A DNA stretch of 64,000 nucleotides, from contig BSBM01000965.1 in NCBI GenBank assembly GCA_027924585.1, positions 1,426,001-1,490,000 of the forward strand, in the 5' to 3' direction. The notes beneath the pieces were generated by a model. The model ran no database searches, was not told the DNA's origin, and saw only the letters and a program-made list of their open reading frames with translations. Shown here one piece after another: positions 44,660-54,741 of the stretch; the stretch's first letter is position 1; every line of letters begins with the position of its first letter. This DNA is from Larix kaempferi. Its lineage: Eukaryota > Streptophyta > Pinopsida > Pinales > Pinaceae. Position numbers and translations under genes: made by a program.

Positions 44660-44814
44660 GTCAATGAAAAAGATGCGGTTTTCTGCACGAATGAAAACTG
44701 GTTGCAACCGTATAGTAAAACACGCAGAACTGATAAACTAAACAAGAAAACAAAAAATAGAACTGCAAATAGAAATATCAGTAAAAAATGAACATGTGAG
44801 AGAGGGGTTCAGAT

Positions 44815-44827
44815 AGTGGAGTCACCA
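44815..44827 (-). other. Primer binding site of element B, tRNA-Arg type (partial)
   Basis: TGGTGACTCCACT in minus sense, 13 bases matching the tRNA-Arg-type site TGGCGACTCCACTGGGGA with one C-to-T change; the rest has diverged. It lies 3 bp from the LTR, as in element C. Confidence 0.65.
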
Positions 44828-44830
44828 AAC

Positions 44831-45546
44831 TATAGCTGGGGTTTTATCCCCTGCTTGTGCAAATGAGCAGCTGCTAAGGATTATGGAATCCTTAGCAGCA
44901 GTGTGAAAGTAACTAACAATAAACTAAGTACAAATGATTGAAGCAAATGACATTAAACAACGAACCTGAGCTTAAACATGTGCATGAAATAAAATATAAC
45001 TTAGAACAACAAATGATACACGTGCAAAAACTGTAGAATAAAGAATCTTTTTTTATTATTATATATTATGGGCAAGCGAAGGGCTTGTAAAAAATACATT
45101 TACCTCAAAGATTAGGCTGGTGGAGTTCTGGCAGTGTGCTCCAGAGCTCCTTGGTTTGGTACTCTTCTCTCCAATGCTTTGATGGTGGCTAAAATTTTTA
45201 TCTCAAGGAAGGCCAAAAGGCATAAAGATGGATGGCTTAAGGCTTTGGAAAAAATTCAGCAGCATGAGGCTAGAGTGATTGAGGGATCTGGAAATGAGGG
45301 GTGTCCACCCGTTTTTATAAATTTTGATTAGGGTTTTAGGGCTGTTTTAGGGTTTTTGCCCTATTTTCTCTTTTTTTTTTTCTTTTGAGTTTATTCCCTA
45401 TTATTTTAATTTTGACCTTCTTTTGGGGTTTTGGTATGTTTTTGAGGGAATTTTGGGTATTTTGGAGGCTAGGTTGGTAGGAAATTTGGTCAACAGAGGT
45501 GTATGTCCAAAGGGATGAGCTGGTGAGCACTTTTTTGGTGTTAACA
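44831..45546 (-). repeat. 5' LTR of element B
   Basis: Plus-strand TATAGCTGGGG to GGTGTTAACA, 716 bp, aligned with 21996-22704. Right flank CTTTG (45547-45551) is the target duplication. Confidence 0.92.
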
Positions 45547-46303
45547 CTTTGAATGAGTTGTTCTTTAGTCATAGATCCCTACATAGCTACATCATTGGAA
45601 AGAGTAGGAAATAGTGATTGTATGAACCAATCTGCTAGGAATTGATCCGAGATTTCATCTTTGATAAGACTTTGGTGCCTCCTCCATTTGTGGATATGAT
45701 CTGATATCTGAGTAGATTTAGTGGACTATGTATGTGAGGTCAAAATTTTGGTATCCATATCATAGATGATAGGTAATTGAAAATGTTCCAGAAATACCAT
45801 AGCTAAAGATGAAAAATACGTGAATGTATTGCGGCGAAACTCAATGTAGCATTTCGCAGCAGTTCCTGTTAGGGTCTGCAGAATTAACCTTAACCTGATA
45901 CTATCATCAACTAGGGAATTGGATGAACGCCACAAATGGAATGTCATGACATGATTTGATGGATATTCCCATCATTTTCCATAAAACTTGGGTATGTTTG
46001 AGGGTAGTTTAGTTGGTATGGTTGGCCACCCATTTAAATGTAGAATAGGGTCATTAATCAGATGGGATAAATCCGGTAGATTCAATGTGGCTAGAAATGG
46101 TGATTTGACTAGTGCCGTAGAAAATTATTGATATGCAGGTGAAACTTGGTGGCTCCATTGTTGTTTTCCTTGGGCTTGAAAAGTATTCCAAGGAGGATTG
46201 ACTCCTTGCAGAGGTTGCCTCCAAAAATATTGGTTACTTCCTGAATTTTGTCCATTCAATTGTGGATGAAGATGCATGTATCGATTTACCCCTTGTGGAG
46301 GTA
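45547..46303 (-). pseudogene. gag: gag of element A, middle part
   Basis: Resumes A right of element B. TFHLWRSSNSLVDDSIRLRL and LQTLTGTAAKCYIEF match the capsid of B (SNSIVDDSIRLRLLQRTLTG). Further right are repeats of a QYFWRQPLQGVNPPWN type. The frame is lost at the solo LTR that begins at 46304. Confidence 0.8.
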
Positions 46304-48072
46304 TGTTGGCTTGACTGATACTGACCCAATGGTTTTCTATAAGACCTAGGTTCTTCGCGGTTTCCCTTTGACCAACAAAACCCCTTCGCATCAGCCCTTT
46401 CGGCAACAACTTGCGAGCAAGTTGAGGTCTCACCCGAGGTGTATCTATGGGGTACTACAGAATCAGGTTTCCACAGTATGTGATGAGTTGTTTGGACAAA
46501 CGTACTGCATAGTGCAACAAGGGCTATGTGCTACGAGGTGAGACTACGTAGTGATGGACAACGCCGCGGTCCGCACCACTAAGTTCTTCTACCGCAGGAC
46601 TTCTACTAAGACTACGAACAATCCAGTTCAACTTTATACTTGGAGTACACGGAAACATTTAGGGCGCTGAACTGAGTATCACTCATCCACTCATTCATGC
46701 ATTGAAATGACTATTACTCTAACATTCGTTTATACACTTAGAATCTTTACAATTTGATCATCTACCGCAGATGCAAATCACTTATCGTTCATTCGTCTGC
46801 TGCACATAGAAGAGTACTTAGGCAGTCTCTTAACACTTGAACAAATAACTAATTCACTGCTTTCTAAAGAAAAGATATGTATTAACCATTCATATATTCA
46901 TGCAAACTTAACATATCATCTCCATATTCTCCTGATGACAAATGCATACAAAAGTTGTCACATAACAGATTGCAAGGAAATATTCAGACATTCATCTACA
47001 GAAAACAGGTAAATGCAATCACACACAACATTGTTCGACTCAATCACACAACACAATATTTAACGTGGTTCACTCCCTTGGGTGGGAAGCTACGTCCACA
47101 AGAATGGTTGTTATATATATATCTTTAATGGGAAAGGGACAACCGCTCTTGGTTTGCGCACTCAGCTGCAGACTCTCTCTTCTCTCGACTAGGTCTCTGC
47201 GCACACAGCTGCAGAACCTTTACAATGGCTTCTCACTCAGAAAATATCTTACAATACATCAACAACAAAAGTAATGAGAGAACCCCCAAAATGTAACCAA
47301 CCAATGCAACCCCTTCCCTTACAAAAATGTCTTCTTTTTTTTAGATCATGCCCGAAGGTCATGTCTTTACAATGATGAAGACCAAAACCCTTAGGGTTTC
47401 CAAAACTACTACAGTTTCTCTAAACCATCCTGCTGGCCTCTGGTAGCGAGTGTGATGTCGTGGTAGTCCTCCACGCCTATGTTCTATCGCTTTCGGCCTT
47501 CCTGCTATGTGCACACCAACAAGTCATCTTCATCGAGCCACCCTTCCACTAACATACTCATATGACTGGCTCAACTCCCAGTCACTTTCTTTGTAGACCG
47601 TTTGTCCTCTTAATGGCCTCGTACAACTGGCTCGACCTCCAGTCGCTTTCTCAGTTCCGTTATCCACTTAACGGTCTCGTACCACTAATCACGTTCCACT
47701 GTTTCTTTCCCTGAATCGTTCTCCACTTAACGAACTCGTACAGCTGGCCTCCTTCCTGATATGCTCATGCCCGTAGCTCGACATCCTGGAGCATACTTGC
47801 CAAAATTAGACCACCGCTGGTCTATCCGATACCTGTATCTGTCCTTCGTCCATCAATCCACTTTGTTGGATCCATGTGGCCTGAACACTTCGCAGCACTG
47901 CTTCCTTGTAGCGCTGACCTTCGCGGTACTACCAAAATTTGGTTGCTGTGCGCAACTTCGCAGCATCCCCCATACTTGTACAAAATCATATCTTTTGTTG
48001 AGCTACACTCAACTCCACAGCTCAACCTCCTTGTGTTATCCAAAATTGCCCTAACTTGGGCCAGGCCCAACA
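46304..48072 (+). mobile_element. Solo LTR, 1.77 kb, in gag of element A
   Basis: TGTTGGCTTGACTG to CAGGCCCAACA with exact duplication AGGTA (46299-46303 and 48073-48077). Orientation uncertain. Contains AACGTGGTTCACTCCC and GCTACGTCCAC at about 47058-47100 and a degenerate 58-59-bp repeat at 47569-47750 (CTCGTAC at 47618, 47676, 47735). The length is large for a solo LTR, but no internal domain, primer site or second LTR was seen. Confidence 0.8.
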
Positions 48073-48077
48073 AGGTA

Positions 48078-49180
48078 GGTTCCAATGAGATTGGTTACTT
48101 TGTGTAACATGACTATTCCATTGTGGGATAGGATCAATGGGTGGATTTCCACCTTGTGGAGGTGGGCCCCAATAAGATTGGTTACTTTTCAGAATCTGAC
48201 CACTCCATTGATTGTTTCCTTGGTTTTGATAAGAGTTCCAAGGTTTATTTACCCCTTTTGGGGGTGGTTCCCAATAATATTGGTTACTTCTTGTAATGTG
48301 CCCACTCCATTGCAAAATGGGGTTGATAGATGGATTTCCCCCTGGTGTGCTACATGTTGGGGGTATGGGATTTCCCCTAGGATTCGTGATAGGAAAATTT
48401 GGAGGATGATTTCCCGAGGAATTTCCATTAATATATGGAGCATAACCCCATCTGGAATTACTGTTCCATGGTCCATTGCTTCCACAAGGAATATTAACAT
48501 TCCATGGTGAAGGGTTTCCCCTATAAGTAGAACTTGGAAAAATGTTAGGTATACAAAGAGGATTTTGGTTTAATCCTTGTGTGTTTTGACCTTTATTATC
48601 CAAACCATATGGAAAACCTATATTTGGTAAGGCACACCCAGCAATAGGGATTCTTGCAGATGAAGTGGGTGTACTTGCGGTATTAGAACCTGAAACTGTA
48701 CCAACTAGCATTGAAGTGCTAGTTGAACTTGTGCTAATAACATGTATAGCTCCAACAACGGTTTGAGGTTTCGATGATGTACTCCTTTTTGCTCCTAATG
48801 AATCTATGGGGTCAAGTGTTGAATTTTTCATGTTATTCCAATAACTGAAAAGAGGGTTGATGTAATCCAATGAATCACTGATGTGAAGTACCACTGGGTC
48901 TGAAATATTTGTCAAAGATGGGTTTACAGGAGTAGCTGTGTTGTTCTCTAGTGTTTAAATTTCAAATGGAGCAAGATTATCAACAATTTCTATGTTTTCT
49001 TCGTTAGATAATGGTGATGTTTCAGTATTTGTTTGATGTTGTTTTTCTCTATTATTGTTAATTGAATCTAGAAGTTGTTCAGTTTCCAAGTCACAAGGTT
49101 GTGTTTGTTGTATCCATCTCCACGATGTAGAGGTGCCTTCAAATTCCAGTAATTAACCTCACTACCGCCGTGACTATTGG
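48078..49180 (-). pseudogene. gag: gag of element A, N-terminal part with PPQG repeats
   Basis: A frame open over 280 codons (48915-48073) after an in-frame stop near 48956. N-terminal end: TEQLLDSINNNREKQHQTN and EENIEIVDNLAPFE. Middle: Ser/Thr-rich (VISTSSTSTSMLVGTVSG). Then Asn/Pro/Trp repeats such as SNQSYWGPPPQGGNPP, SNQYYWEPPPKGVNKPWN, ILQWSGHITR, four or more units of about 30 residues. These continue left of the solo LTR (45547-46303), which fixes the insertion. Element B gag has no such Trp/Pro repeat. Confidence 0.78.
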
Positions 49181-49488
49181 ATCGAGAGAGTAACCACTTT
49201 GAATATTTTTATAAAATGATTTGTTTTAAAATGGTATTTCTAATAAAAAATAGAATCAAACAATCCTAAGGCACTATAGACTCAACATAAAGAAAAAGTG
49301 TCCACACAGTAAAAATGTCCTATTAATCCAAGAAAGCAAACTACTTTTCCAAAGAACTGAAGCTTAGGGAAAAGATGGATTAGAGTGTCTTCCGAAACTA
49401 GTATCTCTTGAGGGATATAAAGCCTCAAACAATTACTAATAGAAAATCTATGAGAAACAATTACAATAAATTTTAATCACCAAAGGTG

Positions 49489-50189
49489 CAAGTATTGGTT
49501 CTTGACCAATAATGATCCGGATTTATGTGGGAACGAAACAAAAGATAGAGTATACAGAATCATATACAGAGATATATATTTACATACAAAGATATATGGC
49601 AAGAAACACAGTGATACAATAACCACATATTCTATTAAATATTGGAAATAGAACAGACTGTAAATACAACAGCTAGAATGGTAGTAGCTATCCTTGAGAA
49701 GAGATGTGGCCGCTGTGCTCATTCGTGCCAAGATGAATACAAAGAGAGGCTGAAAGGGCCTATTTATCATAAGCATGAGAAAATAATCCCAAACATCCAA
49801 AAATCTAACCTAGAAGATGAACCGTCATAAAGTTTGCGGCCCCAAGGTGGTTAGTTGAACAGTCAACTTCCCGGGGTCATAACTTTTGCATACGATCTTC
49901 GTTTGGGGTGCTCGGTAGCCCATTGGAAATATCTATCTGAGGACTACGCTGAGGACCATTAAATAGATGGGCTTTGTCCAATCAAGAATTCCCAAAAAAT
50001 GTCATTTTTGGGCCTCAAAACGGCCCCTGAAGTTTGGGGCTCGAAAAACTGTAGAAAAATCACTAGAAAATTGGCAAAATTGGAATCTTTTTTGAGACAG
50101 TGGAATAGGTGGGTGGCCACCGATATCCATATGGATCAAATAAACATCCTAGGGAGTAAAATATTCAAAGTCTATGTCAGGTAATCCAA
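49489..50189 (-). repeat. Possible LTR within the leader of element A
   Basis: In minus sense TGGATTACCTGACATAG to AATACTTGCA, with TGATAAATAGGCCC as TATA-like box near 49765 and a purine tract GAGTGGGGGACAC just before it. No partner LTR and no target duplication were found, so this could be a solo or 3' LTR or chance. Confidence 0.25.
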
Positions 50190-51029
50190 GTGTCCCCCAC
50201 TCACAATAGCCTATGTGATATCCTAGAAATAGAAACTAAGGCTACCACTTCACAATCAACGATCGGGAAAAACAATTGTAAGTCTAGGACAACTCTCATA
50301 ACTAGGTATTCTAGAAAATGATGTCACCCCGAGGACTTGTCACTTACACAGAATTCTTTGATGAGCTCATATCCCACTAAATAAGCAAGATGGGGATACC
50401 ACCCTTTCTTATCCAAACTGACATTGTTCTTGATGCAGGTGTTATATGCACTTTCGCGACAAGCATTTTTTTCTACTAATGGATTTAAACTCTCAATAAT
50501 CAATGCTAGTTTTAAAATTTGTGTATCCCAGGAGTGTTAACTATCCAACCCTAGTCCGTGGAACTATCCTAACCTTGTTGGTGATATGAAAAACAAATAT
50601 TGGTTAGTTTTAGATTAAGCGCCAATTTCAAGGGTACTTTTCTTAGTTTCAGGAGTGAAAGTGAAACTAGTGGTGTGTTGACTTGAAAATTTGAACCAAA
50701 CAATATAATATGCTAACTACACAACCTTTCAATTCGATGAATGCTCTAAAATAATGAAGAGTTAGAGGTTCATGTGCATCTTCCAAACATGCAAGTTGAA
50801 AAATAGAATTTAAAGAAAAACTTATTACAACATGCATAAAACTCTTTCCAAATGTTTGAATGGGTTTCCAAATAAATGAAGTTTTGGTGATACAAAATTT
50901 TTGGTAGTTTTTTATTTTATTTTATGTTTTAGGAACATTTCTTCTGAAATATGGTTAATTATTGATTTAAAAAATCGATGTGAACCAAAAACATATCTCA
51001 CTTGAAATGAATCTAATTCTGTTACAAGG

Positions 51030-51420
51030 GAGATCTTTGTTTCTCGTTTGTGGGGCCACCCGAAAGTGCAAGCAAAGAGGGTATGTAGAGCCCTTTGAAG
51101 AACTATAAAGTAAACATTACAAATGAGATCTACTTTCTGGTTCACAATATTGCCCAAAATCCTAATTGAAGAGAATACGATAGCTTGAGAAAAATATACA
51201 AAATTTCAAATCTACTATGTTACAAGTGAGATCCACTTTCTCATTCACAAGATCACTCGAAATCCAAGGTGAAGAGGATACGGTGGATCGAAAAGAAATA
51301 GCTTGAAAAGTCAATTGCTAAACTATTGCAAATGAGATCCACTTTCTCATTCACAAGATCGCTTGAAATCCCAAGTGAAGAGGATACGATGGCTCAAACA
51401 TAACTTATCTCAAGAAAATT
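51030..51420. repeat. Degenerate tandem repeat, about 95-113 bp, four units
   Basis: GAGATCT/C anchors at 51030, 51125, 51238 and 51334, the last two nearly identical over 60 bp (ACTTTCTCATTCACAAGATC). Confidence 0.75.
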
Positions 51421-52592
51421 GAATATTAAAGATACAACTATCTCTAATTGTGCATGAGGAAAAATGAAATATTGTAGATCCAAAATAGAAAATTACTAAT
51501 TAAAGTTGTTTCTTTGGTTTTGGAGGTAAAAACTTTCAAATTGTCTCAACGTGTAATGTTCAATTTTTTGAATTTTAATGCAAATTGCTTTGTGAAATGC
51601 GTTTAAATGATATTTTCATGTATCATGTATGTGATTTTGTTTCTTGTTTCTTTTTGGGAAGCATGTGGAACTCAAAAATTAAAAGGCCTAAAGGTTTTTT
51701 AAACAATTGCTCATGTTTTTAAAATTTTTACCATTTGCAAACTATTCATGTAATCAAACTTTTTTAGAAATTAATCCTAATTTCATCAAATCAGGTATCT
51801 AAATGAAAAATATGACCTGAAGCAATCATATCTGCAACAAATTATAATAAAAAATTGAAAAGAATTGCCAAATTAGGCCATTCTTAAGGGTTTTGGAGGG
51901 AAAATTCAAATTTAAAGATTTCAAACTAAATCGTCCCAAATTTTTCCAAATATGTGGTAAATTCATCCTAAAATGTTTATAAGGTCATGTACAGGTCTGC
52001 AAACACAAAAATCATTCCTAAAAGTGGCCCTAAAATAGTAAATTCTCATAACTAGTTATAACATTTTTCTTGCAAATTTGAACCAAAAAACTTTAAAATC
52101 TTTCAAAATATTCCAAATATTAGCTAATTAGGGTCCATGTAAGGTCTAAAATGTAATTTAAGGGATTCATAATCCAATCAAAGCAAAAAAAATCACAAAA
52201 AAACAGACAAAAGTGAGAAAACTAGATCCAAAAATTCAAAACCCCCGGTCCACGCAAGTGCAGAATGTAGAACAGTGCAACATTCTAAGGATGGTGCACC
52301 CTGTACGCAAGACAGGTGATTCACTGGTGTACTCTACTCATACACAGGGTGCGTCACCCTAAGGTTGGTGCTTTGTGTTCAAAGACAGAGTGCGTCACCT
52401 TTTCAAGATCAAGAAACACAGAGTCGAGCCTAATTTTCAAGATTTTTGAGTTTTTAACTTTTGAATAAGGTTGGTTTTAGGATTCTAAGGGTATTTGAAA
52501 CATGGTACATAGGTCCTATAATAGTTTTAAGGCATGAATTAATTATAATTTTAAGGTTGGAACACCAAAATTTTGAAAAAAAATAAAATTAA

Positions 52593-52609
52593 CCCAAGTG
52601 GCGTCGCCA
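52593..52609 (-). other. Probable primer binding site of element A, tRNA-Arg-like
   Basis: TGGCGACGCCACTTGGG in minus sense: 15 of 17 bases match the tRNA-Arg-type site. The 3-bp gap to a TG-starting sequence at 52613 is the same spacing as in elements B and C. Confidence 0.5.
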
Positions 52610-52612
52610 ATA

Positions 52613-53190
52613 TGTTAATAGCAATTGTAGTAGGGACGTGTCTACTCTAATTAGTTATCTTACTATGAATTGGTGGGATTCAATTGACAGAAATGAAGCA
52701 ATTATTTAAACTTTCCTAATATCTTTAACCATTTTGAATTCAAACTAAACTTGGAGGGAAAAAATTAAACTCATAAATGGAAGGAAAATTGAATTGTTTC
52801 ATATAACATCAAAGAAGAAAAGATACTTACTTACAACCTTGCTTGAGGTGAATCCATCCTCTTTTTCTTTGAGCCATCCTTCTCCATCCTTTCCTTTGAT
52901 CCTTCAAGAGATTTGTTGAAGATGAGCTTTCCAACCTTGAAATCCTTCCAACATGCCTTTACTCTCACTTTTTTTCCTCCTATTATGCCCCAAATGCCTT
53001 TGTTTTATAGTATTGGGAAATGGGTATTCATGTTTAAAATTTCAATGTGGGATAATACCTTTTCTTGATTTTTGATTATTTTTACTCAAAAATCCACTTT
53101 CTATAGTATTTTCAGGATTTTTGTCGCAAATTCAAAATTTTCAGGCACAATTAATGCAATTTTTGTGCATTTCTTCTCATAGTTGACTGG
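52613..53190 (-). repeat. Probable 5' LTR of element A (right end uncertain)
   Basis: Starts on the plus strand with TGTTAATAGC next to the primer site. A minus-strand TATAAAA (53003-53009) in ACTATAAAACAAAGGC suits an LTR promoter. No partner copy is left in the window to define the far end. Confidence 0.4.
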
Positions 53191-53338
53191 TGGAGACTAG
53201 GTATGAGCCTTCAAGTAAGCAGTTCAATCACTGAACCTTGCCTCTTTAGGATACCTATTTCTTCACTCAATAATTCCTATTATGGAAGTAGTGATTAGAT
53301 AATAGAGGATTGTTCTGTTATGTACTTGTATTATGTCT

Positions 53339-54741
53339 TCATGTTGTGGGAGAATAGTATAATGTGCTTCTACCCTTCACTTTGTTAAGGGTGTTAATTT
53401 GATTGTTAACAACTGTCTTTCCATCGATATTTCCATGAAAATATACAATATTGATTTTAGAAATATGTGACTCCAATAGCATGACATGGTAATGATCCTT
53501 GCGGTATAGATCTCCATGTCCGTCCCAAAAGGATGGAAGGCCAAGTAGAAACAAATTGTTGAATAGATATTTAAAAGAGTGAACCTCATGAGACAACTGG
53601 TTAGCTATGCCACTGACATTATGAGCCATCATAACCTTTGTGATTACCTTGTTAGCCTATATGATTAATTTTGATCTATCACAAACACCATAGGCTTGAA
53701 CTTCATCAAAGGTTTTCTCATTTAGGAAATCAATAACAGTATTTTCATCTCCATATTTTTATCTACACTATTCAAGACAATGCAGGAATGATGGGAAGTT
53801 GTCACAACAATTTCCCACTCCTCTTGTGAAATAACAAAATGGCTCCACTAATTTGTTATGAGCGCAGCTATATCTTCCCAAATCACGAGTCTTGTAGTAT
53901 TGAGTAGCCCGATTTACCCATTATATTCCTCGATAAATCCTAAATGCTCCTTTGTAAGTCTAATTTAGACTGCTGGAATCCATAAATGGTAACGTCTCTT
54001 TTGGTTTCCTAATCATTAGCGCTATTTAGCTCATCACATTTTTTCTTTAGCTGTTATTATGCATGATTCAATTGAGTGTCCTTGAGGCTCATTTATTTTA
54101 TCGCTTGGGAAATATTGTCCATTGGTTCGACTGAAGATATGGCTTGTAAGGCTGCGTCCTTTTGAAGCATAATATATTGATTTTATTTTTTAAGTTCCTC
54201 CATTTCCGTTTCTAGATAAATAATTCTTTATTTGAGCATCTAGATATCTTCCTATGTTTTATCTAGTTCCGACTAGATGGCCAAAATCTTAGTTGTTTGA
54301 GAATGCTCAACAGTGGGAATATTTATCTTCTTCTTCGACCCCGCAATCTCCTTATCTTTCTCTTTCAACATGTTATGGATATGAGTAGCATCACTTGGGT
54401 CCTTTACCAACTTGGTAATCTACTTCCCCAAATCGACAATCTTTATCTACTTCTCTTTATTTGATGATTTTTCATTCTTTAGCCGTCGTTCTAATATGTT
54501 CATTGTATCATGTAACTTATTTTTTCTCATTGTATAGCTCATCGCATCTATGTACACACCTTCATCGGTCTGCTGGTGAAGTTACATGATATCCTTAGAA
54601 GGGAATGCATCAAGATTTACTGTAACTTGGGTGGTATTATAATTGGATGGTACCCTTTTACCTCTAGGTGCAATATGTTCAAGGATGGCCATATTTAGGG
54701 TTCCTTGCCTCAAATACAATGCAAAAAACATCCTATACTGG
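53339..54741 (-). pseudogene. F ORF, C-terminal part: long coiled-coil retroelement protein
   Basis: Left of element E. From 54741: QYRMFFALYLRQGTLNMA, ILEHIAPRGKRVPSNYN, then a long heptad-rich coiled coil (54560-54050: MNILERRLKNEKSSN, LETEMEELKK, LKDTQLNHA), a shift near 53880, then a Cys-bearing C-terminal domain (DLGRYSCAHNKLVEPFCYF, VGNCCDNFPSFLHCLE, VMMAHNVSGIANQLSHEVHS, HISKINIVYFHGNIDGK) ending at 53339. About a dozen stops are CAG-to-TAG. Layout (folded N-terminal part, coiled coil, folded end) is like the second ORF of the Athila-like element, but I see no sequence match. Function unknown. Confidence 0.65.
54737..54741. other. Target site duplication of element E, left
   Basis: ACTGG, identical to 61229-61233. 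Removing E and one copy joins NYLDTGHQ to YRMFFALYL in frame. Confidence 0.93.

Larger units (their letters stand above)
40137..44814 (-). other. Leader of element B (interrupted by gag-only element)
   Basis: About 1.75 kb of B leader once 41449-44370 is removed. It has GC-rich quasi-repeats at 40990-41440 (words such as GCGGTGTGCGACGCA; GGCTTGGAGAATGC at 41174 and 41207) and a 99-bp tandem duplication near the primer site. No credible coding sequence. Confidence 0.55.
21996..45546 (-). mobile_element. Element B: 23.5-kb Tat/Ogre-type retrotransposon with antisense gene
   Basis: Both LTRs align (716 and 709 bp) and the whole is bounded by the exact duplication CTTTG. Minus-strand order: 5' LTR (45546-44831), tRNA-Arg-like primer site (44827-44815), leader, gag, protease, zinc-knuckle module, RT, RNase H, integrase, second RNase H, then about 10 kb with an opposite-strand gene, a 148-bp tandem array and a polypurine tract (22719-22705), then the 3' LTR. 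Nested in it are a gag-only element (41449-44370), an insertion with inverted LTRs (28430-32120) and a solo LTR (24930-25562). Without these B is about 16.3 kb, a normal size for Ogre-like elements. Confidence 0.9.
49181..52592 (-). other. Leader of element A; contains degenerate repeats and a possible LTR
   Basis: About 3.4 kb between primer site and gag without a credible gene. At 51030-51420 four degenerate units of 95-113 bp share GAGATCCACTTTCTCATTCAC and GAAGAGGATACG. At 52255-52400 there are repeats with GTGCGTCACC and AAGGTTGGTGC. The part 49489-50189 may be an LTR (next entry). The long leader is normal for Tat/Ogre elements. Confidence 0.45.
13922..53190 (-). mobile_element. Element A: Tat-lineage Ty3/Gypsy retrotransposon, heavily nested
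   Basis: Minus-strand order, right to left: probable 5' LTR (52613 to about 53190), primer site (52593-52609), leader, gag (49180-45552 and 21990-21636), protease, RT, RNase H, integrase, archaeal-type RNase H (16305-15901) and a 3' untranslated part down to 13922. The pieces are joined by removing element B (21996-45546) and solo LTRs at 17009-17746 and 46304-48072. Each has a 5-bp duplication, and the reading frame carries across each site. No 3' LTR was found: the left end meets the broken Athila gag at 13921/13922, so A is truncated there. The right edge is approximate. Confidence 0.75.

Noticed and set aside
44324-44707. 127-codon minus-strand frame with 33-residue repeats
   Set aside because: Caused by the 99-bp tandem duplication in the leader; 99 is divisible by 3 so the frame stays open by chance.
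46125-46433. 102-codon minus-strand frame
   Set aside because: Runs across the edge of the solo LTR at 46304; only the part left of the edge is gag-derived.
49642-50184. Two short plus-strand frames
   Set aside because: No domain and no codon bias visible; they lie in a possible LTR or leader of element A.
50190-52612. A separate small element with LTRs at 49489-50189 and 52613 onwards
   Set aside because: The two candidate LTRs do not align at their ends, so they cannot be a pair.
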